NCBI RefSeq assembly: GCF_003265345.1
Contig: NZ_QFWW01000020.1
Coordinates: 311,566-375,565, forward strand
DNA from: Lentzea terrae
GTDB taxonomy: Bacteria > Actinomycetota > Actinomycetes > Mycobacteriales > Pseudonocardiaceae
Length of the DNA: 64,000 bases
Direction of reading: 5' to 3'
Translations under genes and position numbers: made by a program
The notes under the pieces: model-generated
Seen by the model: the letters and a program-made list of their open reading frames with translations, nothing else
What the model was told of the DNA's origin: nothing
Databases searched by the model: none
In this document: piece by piece, positions 43,526 through 51,888 of the stretch
How the letters are laid out: the number at the start of each line of letters is the position of its first letter
How positions within the stretch are numbered: position 1 is the first letter of the stretch

Positions 43526-44656
43526 TTACCACCCCTTGGTTGACGTGACTTCCTGAACCCAGCGGTGGAACTCTCCGATGTGGTGCTCGGAGGGAACCAG
43601 CACACCCCCTTGCGCGTAAGCCCTCGACGACATCGCGGGCTGGCACCGTTCACATGCTTCGAAATCCTGCTCGTTCACCCGGTGGAAGAGCTCGACCGAC
43701 CGGGAAACGTCCTTGCCCGTCGCGACGACGTCCTTGGCGTAGAGCCAGTCGCACTCGACGATCGTGCGGTCAGGGGCCATCGGGAACATCCGGTGGATGA
43801 TCACGTGGTCGGGCACGAGGTTGATGAACACCTGCGGCCGCACCGTGATCGCGTAGTAGCGGCGCTCCTGGTCGGAGTCCACTCCGGACAGCGTGTCGAA
43901 GCCCTCGCTGCCGTCGATGGTGAAGCCCTTGATCTCCTCACCGAACACCGCGCCGTGTCCGACGTAGTACTGCGCCGCGTACCCGTCCGCGAACTCCGGC
44001 AGGACCTCGGTGAGCTCCGGGTGGATGGTCGCGCAGTGGTAGCACTCCATGAAGTTCTCGATGATGAGCTTCCAGTTGGCCTTGACGTCGTAGGTGATCC
44101 GCCGGCCCAGCTCCAGTTCACTGACCTGGTAGTTGCCGATCGCGTCGAGGTTGCCGAGCCGCTCCCGCACGTCCTGCTGGACGGTCTCCTCGAACGACGC
44201 CGGTTCGTCGGCCAGCGACAGCCACGCGTAACCGAGCCACTCGCGCAGGTGCACGGTCTTCAGGCCGTACTCGACGCGGTCGATGTCCGGCATCGAGGTC
44301 AGGTTCGGCGCCGCGACCAGCTTGCCGTCCAGCCCGTAGGTCCAGGCGTGGTACGGGCACTGGAAGTTGCGCTTGACCGTGCCGGTCTCCTCGACGCACA
44401 GCTTGGCGCCGCGGTGCCGGCAGATGTTGAGGAACGCGCGCAGAGAACCGTCGCGGGAACGCGTGACGAGCACGCTCTCGCGTCCGATCTGGACGGTTCT
44501 GAAGTTGCCCGCGTCCGGCAGATCGGCGCTGCGAACCGCGCAGAACCACATCTTTTCGAAGATGTTCTCCTGCTCGAGTTCGAAGATCGTCGGGTCGGTG
44601 TAGGTGTTGCCGGGCAACGTGGGGATCAGGCTGGACGGGAGCTCAGTCGCAGTCAT
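43526..44656 (-). CDS. Rieske oxygenase, glycine betaine monooxygenase-like
   Basis: This 376-residue ring-hydroxylating-type oxygenase alpha subunit has the Rieske motif C79-x-H81...C100-x2-H103 (CRHRGAKL and CPYHAWTYG). The mononuclear iron site is NFMECYHCATIHPEL with H207 and H212; the bridging residue is E204 instead of the usual Asp. That glutamate occurs in carnitine and quaternary-amine oxygenases such as CntA and fits demethylation of glycine betaine to dimethylglycine. GGAG precedes the ATG. The neighbours are BCCT transporter and dimethylglycine oxidase. Electron donors are probably the ferredoxin and reductase at 51571-53057. Choline or carnitine oxidation is a less likely alternative. 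Confidence 0.88.
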   Translation of the reverse strand: MTATELPSSLIPTLPGNTYTDPTIFELEQENIFEKMWFCAVRSADLPDAGNFRTVQIGRESVLVTRSRDGSLRAFLNICRHRGAKLCVEETGTVKRNFQCPYHAWTYGLDGKLVAAPNLTSMPDIDRVEYGLKTVHLREWLGYAWLSLADEPASFEETVQQDVRERLGNLDAIGNYQVSELELGRRITYDVKANWKLIIENFMECYHCATIHPELTEVLPEFADGYAAQYYVGHGAVFGEEIKGFTIDGSEGFDTLSGVDSDQERRYYAITVRPQVFINLVPDHVIIHRMFPMAPDRTIVECDWLYAKDVVATGKDVSRSVELFHRVNEQDFEACERCQPAMSSRAYAQGGVLVPSEHHIGEFHRWVQEVTSTKGW

Positions 44657-44681
44657 GGTCACTCCGTGGTGGTGAAAGTCG

Positions 44682-44969
44682 TCAGAGAAGCAGGGTTCGC
44701 GCGTCCGTGCCGTCACAGATGACGAGCATCGGAGCGGCGTAGGTGCTCGACGGGGTCAGCACACGGGCGCCGGACGGCTCCGTGAACCAGTCGATCACCC
44801 GTTCCTCGAAGTGCAGGTCGGCACCTGCGGCCAGGGCCTCGTCCGCCTCGGGCAGCTCGTCGCGAGACCGGCCGTCCAGGCCGAGCACCCGCATGCCCCT
44901 GAGGGCGAGCCGCTGTGCCGCAGCTCCGCCGAGGTCGCCGAGCCCGATCACGATCACGTCGTGGTTCAT
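44682..44969 (-). pseudogene. internally deleted monomeric sarcosine oxidase-like (MSOX/SolA) remnant
   Basis: This open frame of 95 codons starts with a proper FAD motif (MNHDVIVIGLGDLGGAAAQR) and ends with EERVIDWFTEPSGARVLTPS and LVICDGTDARTLLL. These two parts resemble the start and the mid-region of monomeric sarcosine/N-methyltryptophan oxidases (about 380 residues). The stretch between them and the C-terminal half are missing. The ATG overlaps the stop of the dimethylglycine oxidase gene, so it is still translated in the operon. It is most likely non-functional as an oxidase. Confidence 0.65.
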
Positions 44970-47410
44970 GAGCGGATTCGCTTCATTTCGGGGTCGAACA
45001 ACGGTTCCGCGGCCACGACGGCCTGGACGCGTTGCCCGAAGTACTCGATCTCGACTGACGTTCCCTCGACCGCGACCTCGGCGGGCAGCCAGGCGTAGGC
45101 GATGTTCTTGCCGATCGAGTAACCACGCGCCGCGCTCGTGACGTAGCCGACCGTGTTGCCACCGAAGAACACCGGTTCGGAACCCAGGACGACCTGGTAG
45201 TCGTCGTCGATCGTCAGGCAGGTCAGTTTGCGCGTAACCTCGGAACGACCCTCCAGCGCCTTGCGGCCGTGGAAGTAGCCCTTGTTCATCCGGACCGCGA
45301 AGTCCAGGCCGGCCTCGAACGGGTCGTGCTCGGTGGTCACGTCCGCGCCCCACGAGCGGTAACCCTTCTCCAGCCGCATGCTGGTGAACGCGCTGCGGCC
45401 GGCAGCGATGACACCGTGCTGCTGACCGGCCTCCCACAGCGTGTCCCACAGCCGTCGGCCCATGTCCGCCGTGGTGTAGAGCTCCCAGCCCAGCTCACCG
45501 ACGTACGACAGGCGCATCGCGGTCACCGGCACGTCGCCGATGAACGCCTGCTTCGCCTTGAAGTAGCCCATGGCCTCGTGCGAGAAGTCCTCGCGAGTCA
45601 ACGGCTGCAGCAGGTTTCGCGCTTCCGGACCCCACAGGCCGATGCAGCACGTGCCGGGCGTGATGTCGGCGATGTGCACGCCGCCGTTGGGTGGCAGGTG
45701 TCTGCGCAGCCAGTCGAGGTCGAGCGGGCCGTTCGCGCCGACCTGGAAGCGGTTCTCCCCGAGCCGGGCGATGGTGAGGTCGCTGCGCACTCCCCCGTCC
45801 TCGTTGAGCAGCAACGTGTAGACGACGGCACCGGGCTTGCGGTCGAGCTGGTTGGTGGTCATGGTCTGCAGGAACGTCAGCGCCTCCGGGCCACTGACCT
45901 CCAGCCGCTTCAACGGGGTCATGTCGAACATGGCGACCCGCTTGCGCGCGACCAGTGCCTCGGCGCCCGCGATCGGCGACCAGAACCGGGACGCCCACTC
46001 GTTGCGCTCCGGGATCTCCGCCACCTCGGGCAGGTTGGCGTTGGCCTCGTACCAGTGCGGCCGTTCCCAGCCGGAGGCTTCGAGGAACACCGCGCCGAGC
46101 TCCTGCTGGCGCTCGTAGAACGGGCTGGTGCGCAACGGCCGCGGCCGTTCGGCGGGCTGCAGCGGGTGCAGGATGTCGTAAACCTCGACGAAGCTCTGGC
46201 AGCTGCGCTCGTGCACGTAGCCGGGCGAGCGCTGCACGTCCTCGAACCGGTTGAGGTCGCACCCGTGCAGGTCGATGTTCGGCTGGCCGTCCACCAGCCA
46301 CTCGGCCATCGCCTTGGCCACACCCGCAGAATGCGTGATCCACACGGCTTCCGCCACCCAGAACCCGTCCAGCCCCGGATGTTCGCCGAGCAGCGGATTT
46401 CCGTCCGGGGTGAAGGAGAACAGGCCGTTGACGCCCTCCTCGACCTTCGAGTCGCCGAGCACCGGCAGCAGGTCGACGGCGGCGTCCCAGGACGTTTCGA
46501 AGTCCTCCGGGGTGAAGGCGATCTCCGACGGCATGGTCGGCGCCACGTCGTAGTCCAGGATCTCGTCCGCCGAGATCGGCATCGGCCGGTGCCCGTACGC
46601 GCCGATGCCGACGCGGTCGACGTGCTCGCGGAAGTAGAGGTCGGCGTCCTGGTGCCGCAGCAACGGCTTGGACATCTCGTTGAGCTCGGTGTTGACGCCC
46701 TGCAGCACCTTGAGCGGCGTCGTCTTCGCGTACTGGTGCGCCATCGGGACCAGCGGGATGTCGAGGTCGACCATCCGCCCGATCCGCGGCCCCCACATGC
46801 CGACGCACGACACGACGATGTCGGCGGCGAACGTGTCGTGCTCGGTGATGACGGCCTTCACCCGGCGGCCGCTGCGGCCGATGCCGGTGACCTTGTGGTG
46901 TGCCAGGAACTTCGCGCCCCGGTCCATCGCCCGGCGGGCCTGCGCCTCGGCCGCGCGCAACGGCTTGGCGAGGCCGTCGGTCGGGATGTGGAAACCGCCG
47001 AGAATCTTGGCCGGGTCGAGCAACGGGTGCAGCTCCGCGCACTCGTCCGGGTCGCGCAGGAAGGCCTCGACGCCCCACGACGTCGCCCAGCCGTGCCGGC
47101 GCTTGAGGTCCGTCCAGCGCTCCGGGGTCGTCGCGACCTCGAGGCCGCCGAGTTGCTGGAAGCACCACTTGTCGTCCAGCGTCAGCGCTGTGTACTTCTC
47201 GACGGTGTACTTGGCGAACGAGGTCATGGTCTTGCAGCCGGTGGTCTGGAAGACCAGGCCCGGCGCGTGCGAGCTCGACCCGCCCGTGGCGAACAGCGGT
47301 CCCTGCTCGAGCACGGTGACGTCGGTCCACCCGCGCGCGGTCAGCTCGTCGGCCAGCGCGCACCCGACGATGCCTGCTCCGATGAGCACAACGCGTGGTT
47401 GCGTTGCCAT
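44966..47410 (-). CDS. dimethylglycine oxidase/dehydrogenase
   Basis: This 814-residue flavoprotein oxidises N,N-dimethylglycine to sarcosine. The N-terminal DAO domain has VVLIGAGIVGCALADEL and the covalent-FAD histidine H48 in GGSSSHAPGLVFQT. The second half is a GcvT-like THF-binding domain (WASRFWSPIAGAEALVARK, LEKGYRSWGADVTTEHDPFE) that converts the methyl group into methylene-THF. The length agrees with the Arthrobacter enzyme. AGGAG lies 7 nt before the ATG. It follows the MBL gene by 32 nt within the glyA operon. Confidence 0.93.
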   Translation of the reverse strand: MATQPRVVLIGAGIVGCALADELTARGWTDVTVLEQGPLFATGGSSSHAPGLVFQTTGCKTMTSFAKYTVEKYTALTLDDKWCFQQLGGLEVATTPERWTDLKRRHGWATSWGVEAFLRDPDECAELHPLLDPAKILGGFHIPTDGLAKPLRAAEAQARRAMDRGAKFLAHHKVTGIGRSGRRVKAVITEHDTFAADIVVSCVGMWGPRIGRMVDLDIPLVPMAHQYAKTTPLKVLQGVNTELNEMSKPLLRHQDADLYFREHVDRVGIGAYGHRPMPISADEILDYDVAPTMPSEIAFTPEDFETSWDAAVDLLPVLGDSKVEEGVNGLFSFTPDGNPLLGEHPGLDGFWVAEAVWITHSAGVAKAMAEWLVDGQPNIDLHGCDLNRFEDVQRSPGYVHERSCQSFVEVYDILHPLQPAERPRPLRTSPFYERQQELGAVFLEASGWERPHWYEANANLPEVAEIPERNEWASRFWSPIAGAEALVARKRVAMFDMTPLKRLEVSGPEALTFLQTMTTNQLDRKPGAVVYTLLLNEDGGVRSDLTIARLGENRFQVGANGPLDLDWLRRHLPPNGGVHIADITPGTCCIGLWGPEARNLLQPLTREDFSHEAMGYFKAKQAFIGDVPVTAMRLSYVGELGWELYTTADMGRRLWDTLWEAGQQHGVIAAGRSAFTSMRLEKGYRSWGADVTTEHDPFEAGLDFAVRMNKGYFHGRKALEGRSEVTRKLTCLTIDDDYQVVLGSEPVFFGGNTVGYVTSAARGYSIGKNIAYAWLPAEVAVEGTSVEIEYFGQRVQAVVAAEPLFDPEMKRIRS

Positions 47411-47442
47411 GGAAGATCTCCTGCCGTGTGTGGGTGGGGCCG

Positions 47443-48072
47443 TCAGTGACCGCGCTTGATCCAGTCGTCGAGCTGGGGAGCCTCGGCGCCGATGGTCGTG
47501 GTGGGACCGTGTCCGGTGTGGACGATCGTCTCCGCGGGCAACGTCAGCAGCCGCGTGCGGATCGAGTCGATGATCGTCGGGAAGTGCGAGTACGACCGGC
47601 CGGTCGCACCCGGACCGCCCCGGAACAGGGTGTCCCCGCTGAAGACCGCGCCCAACTCCGGTGCGTACAACGAGATCGCGCCGTAGGTGTGGCCGGGCGT
47701 GCTGAGCACTTCGAGCGCTGTGCCCGCGACGTTCAGGATCGCGCCGTCCGCGAGCCACGCGTCCGGCTCGCGGTCCGGGTACACGGTCGCCCACAGCGCA
47801 CGGTCGTCCGAGTGGATCAAAATCGGTGCGCCGACCTTGTCCGCCACCTCCGCGACGGCGTTGATGTGGTCGTCGTGCCCGTGCGTGCAGACCAACGCGG
47901 TGACAACGCGGCCGCCGATGGCTTCGAGAACGGCCTCCGCGTCGTGCGAGGGGTCGATCACGAGCACCTCGTAGTCGTCACCGATCAGCCAGACGTTGTT
48001 GTCGACGTCCCACGTCCCGCCGTCGAGGCTGAACGTCCCGGACGTGACGACGTGCTCGATCCGTGCGGTCAC
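47443..48072 (-). CDS. MBL-fold hydrolase of the mycothiol formaldehyde pathway
   Basis: This 209-residue metallo-beta-lactamase-fold protein carries CTHGHDDHINAV (HxHxDH), TPGHTYG and FSGDTLF, the metal ligands of glyoxalase II-type thioesterases. It starts at a GTG overlapping the stop of the mycothiol dehydrogenase gene. The same pair is conserved in mycobacteria, so it probably hydrolyses S-formylmycothiol to formate and mycothiol. That activity is inferred from context. Confidence 0.86.
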   Translation of the reverse strand: MTARIEHVVTSGTFSLDGGTWDVDNNVWLIGDDYEVLVIDPSHDAEAVLEAIGGRVVTALVCTHGHDDHINAVAEVADKVGAPILIHSDDRALWATVYPDREPDAWLADGAILNVAGTALEVLSTPGHTYGAISLYAPELGAVFSGDTLFRGGPGATGRSYSHFPTIIDSIRTRLLTLPAETIVHTGHGPTTTIGAEAPQLDDWIKRGH

Positions 48073-49154
48073 AGGACCACCACCGAACGCAGCACGCGGC
48101 CGTGGTGCATGTCCTCGAACGCCTTCTCGACGTCCTCCAGGCCGATCGTCTCGGTGACGAACGCGCCGAGGTCCAGCCGGCCCTGCAGGTAGAGGTCGAT
48201 CAGCATCGGGAAGTCGCGGCTGGGCAGGCAGTCGCCGTACCAGGACGACTTCACCGCGCCACCGCGGGAGAACACGTCGATCAACGGCAGTTCCAGCTGC
48301 ATGTCCGGGGTCGGCACACCCACCAGCACGGCGGTGCCTGCGTGGTCGCGGGCGTAGAAAGCCTGTTTGAACGTCTCCGGTCGGCCGACCGCGTCGATCA
48401 CGACGTCGGCGCCGTTGCCCTCGGTGAGCTCGCGGATCGTCTCCACGACGTCCTGCTCGCGGGCGTTGATCGTGTGCGTGGCACCGAACCGTTCCGCCCA
48501 GTCGAGCTTGGCGGGGTCGAGGTCGACGGCGATGATCGTGCGCGCACCCGCCAGCCGTGCCCCGGCGATGGCCGCGTCACCGACACCGCCGCAGCCGAGC
48601 ACCGCCACGCTGTCGCCGCGGGTGACCGCGCCGGTGTTGATCGCGGCGCCGATGCCCGCCATCACGCCGCAGCCGAGCAGGCCCGCGACCTCGGCCGGTG
48701 CCTTCGGGTTCACCTTCGTGCACTGTCCGCTGTGGACGAGCGTCTTCTCCGCGAACGCGCCGATGCCGAGCGCCGGGCTGAGCGGCGTGCCGTCCGCCAG
48801 CGTCATCGGCTGGGACGCGTTGTGGGTGTTGAAGCAGTACTGCGGCCGTCCCCGCAGGCACGAACGGCACGACCCGCACACCGCGCGCCAGTTGAGGATC
48901 ACGAAGTCGCCCGGCTCCAGGTCGGTCACCCCGTCGCCGACGGCCTCGACGACGCCCGCCGCCTCGTGTCCGAGCAGGAACGGGAACTCGTCGTTGATCC
49001 CGCCCTCCCGGTAGTGCAGGTCGGTGTGGCAGACCCCGCAGGCCTGCACCTTCACCAGCGCCTCGCCGGGGCCGGGGTCCGGCACGAGGATGGTCTCGAC
49101 CGAGACCTTGGCTCCGCGCCCCGTCGCCACGACACCGTTCACCGCATGTGCCAC
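48069..49154 (-). CDS. mscR: S-(hydroxymethyl)mycothiol dehydrogenase
   Basis: This 361-residue class III-like zinc alcohol dehydrogenase oxidises S-(hydroxymethyl)mycothiol formed from formaldehyde. The catalytic zinc site is ACGVCHTDLHYREG with LGHEAAG; the structural zinc site is VCGSCRSCLRGRPQYC; the NAD motif is LGCGGVGDAAIAGA. The GTG at 49154 has AGGAG 8 nt upstream. It lies 14 nt after glyA. In this operon it would remove the formaldehyde released by Rieske demethylation and by oxidases not coupled to THF. Confidence 0.92.
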   Translation of the reverse strand: MAHAVNGVVATGRGAKVSVETILVPDPGPGEALVKVQACGVCHTDLHYREGGINDEFPFLLGHEAAGVVEAVGDGVTDLEPGDFVILNWRAVCGSCRSCLRGRPQYCFNTHNASQPMTLADGTPLSPALGIGAFAEKTLVHSGQCTKVNPKAPAEVAGLLGCGVMAGIGAAINTGAVTRGDSVAVLGCGGVGDAAIAGARLAGARTIIAVDLDPAKLDWAERFGATHTINAREQDVVETIRELTEGNGADVVIDAVGRPETFKQAFYARDHAGTAVLVGVPTPDMQLELPLIDVFSRGGAVKSSWYGDCLPSRDFPMLIDLYLQGRLDLGAFVTETIGLEDVEKAFEDMHHGRVLRSVVVL

Positions 49155-49168
49155 TTCAGTTGCTCCTG

Positions 49169-50446
49169 TCAGAGGTGGGGGTAGAGGGGGTGCTTGCCGG
49201 CCAGCAGCGCGACCCGCGCGGCCAGGTCGATCTCGTCGAAGTCCGGCTTGAGCGCGGCCGCGATGATGTCGGCGACCTCGGTGAAGTCCTCGGCGGTGAA
49301 GCCGCGGGTGGCCAGCGCGGGTGTGCCGATGCGCAGGCCGGAGGTGACCATCGGCGGACGCGGGTCGAACGGGACGGCGTTGCGGTTGACCGTGATGCCG
49401 ATGCGGTGCAACCGGTCCTCGGCCTGCTTGCCGTCCAATGAGGACTCGACGAGGTCCACCAGAACGAGGTGCACGTCGGTGCCGCCGGACAGCACCTTCA
49501 CGCCGGCAGCCGCGCAGTCGGGTTGCGCGAGTCGTTCGGCCAGGATCGCCGCGCCTTCCAGCACGCGCTGCTGGCGTTCGCGGAACTCCTCGCCCGCCGC
49601 GACCTTGAACGCGACCGCCTTGGCCGCGATGACGTGCTGCAACGGCCCGCCCTGCTGGCCGGGGAACACCGTGGAGTCGACCTTCTTGGCGAGTTCCTTG
49701 GTGCACAGGACGACGCCACCCCTGGGGCCGCCGAGCGTCTTGTGCGTGGTGGTCGTGACCAGGTCGGCGTACGGGACCGGGCTGGGGTGCAGGCCCGCCG
49801 CGACGAGCCCGGCGAAGTGCGCCATGTCGACCATGAGCTTGGCGCCGACCAGATCCGCGATCCGGCGGAACTCGGCGAAGTCCAGCTGCCGCGGGTAGGC
49901 CGACCAGCCCGCGATGATCAGCTTCGGGTTGGTCTCGCGGGCGAGGCGTTCGACCTCGGCCATGTCGACGCGGCCGGACTCGCGATCGACGTGGTACGCC
50001 ACGACGTTGTAGAGCCGGCCGGAGAAGTTGATCCGCATGCCGTGCGTCAGGTGACCGCCGTGCGCGAGGTCCAGGCCCATGATCGTGTCGCCGGGCTGCA
50101 GCACCGCCGCCATCGCCGCAGCGTTGGCCTGCGCGCCCGAGTGCGGCTGGACGTTCGCGTGCTCGGCGCCGAAGAGGGCCTTCACCCGCTCGATCGCCAG
50201 CGCCTCGATGACGTCGACGTGCTCGCACCCGCCGTAGTACCGGCGTCCCGGGTAGCCCTCGGCGTACTTGTTCGTCAGCACCGAACCCTGCGCCTGCAGC
50301 ACTCCGACCGGCGCGAAGTTCTCGGACGCGATCATCTCCAGCGTCGACTGCTGGCGAAGCAGTTCGGCGCGGATCTCGGCAGCGACCTCGGGGTCGAGCT
50401 CATCGAGGTTCTGATCCAGCAACGTGGTGGAAACGGAGAGTGACAA
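49169..50446 (-). CDS. glyA: serine hydroxymethyltransferase
   Basis: This PLP enzyme of about 425 residues interconverts glycine plus methylene-THF and serine plus THF. The Schiff-base lysine is K236 in TTTTHKTLGGPRGG; YAEGYPGRRYYGG and HSGAQANAA are conserved. No ATG or GTG suits the beginning. The TTG at 50446 behind GGAAGGG is the best start, and a TTG at 50467 is another candidate. It is the first gene of an eight-gene operon that ends with the molybdoenzyme at 39553. An IclR-type operator lies 22 nt upstream. It is likely a second, catabolic copy. Confidence 0.92.
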   Translation of the reverse strand: MSLSVSTTLLDQNLDELDPEVAAEIRAELLRQQSTLEMIASENFAPVGVLQAQGSVLTNKYAEGYPGRRYYGGCEHVDVIEALAIERVKALFGAEHANVQPHSGAQANAAAMAAVLQPGDTIMGLDLAHGGHLTHGMRINFSGRLYNVVAYHVDRESGRVDMAEVERLARETNPKLIIAGWSAYPRQLDFAEFRRIADLVGAKLMVDMAHFAGLVAAGLHPSPVPYADLVTTTTHKTLGGPRGGVVLCTKELAKKVDSTVFPGQQGGPLQHVIAAKAVAFKVAAGEEFRERQQRVLEGAAILAERLAQPDCAAAGVKVLSGGTDVHLVLVDLVESSLDGKQAEDRLHRIGITVNRNAVPFDPRPPMVTSGLRIGTPALATRGFTAEDFTEVADIIAAALKPDFDEIDLAARVALLAGKHPLYPHL

Positions 50447-50467
50447 CGGGCCGACCCTTCCGAGCAA

Positions 50468-50484
50468 GTTCCGTAATACGCAAC
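50468..50484. promoter_or_regulatory. IclR-type operator before glyA, site 1
   Basis: GTTCCGTAATACGCAAC is a near-palindrome (GTTnCGTAnTACGnAAC) and is identical over 17 bp to 51542-51558 before the ferredoxin gene. It lies directly upstream of glyA. Confidence 0.7.
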
Positions 50485-50487
50485 GTT

Positions 50488-50503
50488 GTTCGCATTATGC
50501 AAC
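50488..50503. promoter_or_regulatory. IclR-type operator before glyA, degenerate site 2
   Basis: GTTCGCATTATGCAAC follows site 1 by 3 bp and shows the same GTT...AAC frame, with a diverged core. Two neighbouring sites are common for IclR proteins that bind as tetramers. Confidence 0.5.
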
Positions 50504-50611
50504 TGCGGCGGGCATCACAGTGCGGCTCGGCTGACCTGTTGTCAAGACCCTGTCGCGCGGACGGACGCATCCGAAACAGCGACGTTCCGGGTGGTCACAG
50601 CCCTGAAACAG

Positions 50612-50643
50612 CACGAGCCCCCGGCGTTCACCGGGGGCTCGTG
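50612..50643 (-). terminator. terminator after the IclR gene
   Basis: A perfect 13-bp stem is formed by 50612-50624 and 50631-50643, with a 6-nt loop. It lies 16 nt after the iclR stop on the minus strand and is followed by a short T-rich patch (CTGTTTC). It separates iclR from glyA. Confidence 0.8.
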
Positions 50644-50658
50644 GCGTGTGGAGATCGC

Positions 50659-51438
50659 TCAGACGGGGTGTCCCATCCGCACCGAGAGGTCGCGCGAGGC
50701 CACCCGGAGCTCGTCGACGATCTCGGGCATGCGCTTCTGCGAGAGCCGGTAGGCCGGGCCGGCGGCGCTGATCGCCGCGACGACGTGACCGTGCGAGCCG
50801 AACACCGGGACGGCGACCGCGTGCAACCCGGCTTCGAGCTCCTCCATGCACGTGGCGAACCCGTCCTCGGCCGTGCGTCGCAGCACCGCACGCAGCTTGA
50901 CGGGATCGGTGATCGTGCGCGGGGCACACGACTCCAGCTCGCCGGACAGCAGGCGGTCCTGCTCCTTCACCGGCGCCGCGGCGAGCAGGACCTTGCCGCT
51001 CGACGTGGCGTGCAACGGCGTGCGCTGACCGACCCAGTTCTGCGCCGCCACGGCCGAACTGCCCCGCGCCTGACTCACGTTGAGCGCGACGTCACCGTCG
51101 AGAACGGCGATGTTGACGGTTTCCCCGAGCCGGTCGGCAAGTTCGGAGACGACCGGGCCGCCCACCCGGACGTAGTCGAGCTGACCGGTGACGGCACCGG
51201 CGAAGCGGAGCATGCCGAGACCGATCCGGAAGGGGCCGCGTTCGCCGTCCTGCTCGACCAGTTCACGGGCCTGAAGTGTGTAAACGAGTCTGGACGCGGA
51301 GGACTTGTGCACGCCGAGCTCGGCGGCGATCTCGGTGATCCCCGCTTCGCCGTTGCGGGCCAGCAGCTCCAGAACGGCCACCGCCCGATCGACCGATTGC
51401 ACGAGCGCCGTGTCGCGCTCCTCCCCGTTGTTGCTCAT
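50659..51438 (-). CDS. IclR-family regulator of the betaine genes
   Basis: This 259-residue regulator has an N-terminal winged helix at about residues 12-75 (ITEIAAELGVHKSSASRLVY) and an IclR effector domain (HATSSGKVLLAA, RTAEDGFATCMEELEAGLHA, AISAAGPAYR). It diverges from the Rieske-type ferredoxin gene. An identical 17-bp palindrome stands before that gene and before glyA, so it probably controls the whole demethylation regulon. Whether it represses or activates, and its effector, are unknown; betaine or dimethylglycine are candidates. Confidence 0.9.
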   Translation of the reverse strand: MSNNGEERDTALVQSVDRAVAVLELLARNGEAGITEIAAELGVHKSSASRLVYTLQARELVEQDGERGPFRIGLGMLRFAGAVTGQLDYVRVGGPVVSELADRLGETVNIAVLDGDVALNVSQARGSSAVAAQNWVGQRTPLHATSSGKVLLAAAPVKEQDRLLSGELESCAPRTITDPVKLRAVLRRTAEDGFATCMEELEAGLHAVAVPVFGSHGHVVAAISAAGPAYRLSQKRMPEIVDELRVASRDLSVRMGHPV

Positions 51439-51541
51439 GACGCAACAGTAACCGATTGGCGCAACCACTCGGATCAGCCGAAACGCTTCTTGACGCGCTT
51501 CGAGATCCTGAGTCATCCTGCTGTTGCGTATCGCACACCAT

Positions 51542-51558
51542 GTTCCGTAATACGCAAC
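51542..51558. promoter_or_regulatory. IclR-type operator before the ferredoxin gene
   Basis: GTTCCGTAATACGCAAC repeats exactly the site at 50468-50484 and ends just before the ribosome-binding site GGAGGG of the ferredoxin gene, so a bound regulator would block it. A half-site, GTTGCGTAT, stands at 51523-51531. Confidence 0.7.
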
Positions 51559-51570
51559 GGAGGGTTTCAG

Positions 51571-51888
51571 ATGATCACCGCCTGCGCCGTCGAGGACCTG
51601 CCTGTGGGCGAGTCCGTGCGGATTCCCGGCGAGCCCGCGATCGCGGTCTTCAACGCGGACGGCGAGTTCTACGCGATCGACGACACGTGCAGCCACCAGG
51701 ACGCCTCGCTGTCCGAGGGCTGGCTCGAGGGTTGCTTCGTCGAGTGCCCGCTGCACGCGGCGCTCTTCGACCTGCGCACCGGCATGCCCACGTGCCTGCC
51801 CGCGAAGAAAGCGGTGCGCACGTACCCGGTTCTGGTGGAGGACGGCGTGATCTACGTGGACACGCGTGCGCGCGAGGCTGTCGCATGA
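51571..51888 (+). CDS. Rieske-type ferredoxin
   Basis: This 105-residue soluble 2Fe-2S protein has the Rieske ligands in DTCSHQDASL (CxH) and VECPLHAALFD (CxxH), like the HcaC/BphF ferredoxins that feed ring-hydroxylating oxygenases. GGAGGG is 6 nt before the ATG. The reductase gene overlaps its stop by 4 nt. No other Rieske oxygenase is in the window, so it most likely passes electrons to the betaine oxygenase at 43526. Confidence 0.9.
   Translation: MITACAVEDLPVGESVRIPGEPAIAVFNADGEFYAIDDTCSHQDASLSEGWLEGCFVECPLHAALFDLRTGMPTCLPAKKAVRTYPVLVEDGVIYVDTRAREAVA

Noticed and set aside
41859..43556. Long plus-strand frame rich in His, Asp and Arg
   Set aside because: It is the antisense shadow of the BCCT transporter, which has clear family motifs on the minus strand.
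50447..50658. Possible glycine riboswitch before glyA
   Set aside because: The 210-bp region contains operator palindromes and a terminator of iclR, but I see no tandem glycine aptamer pattern, and glyA starts right after the operators.
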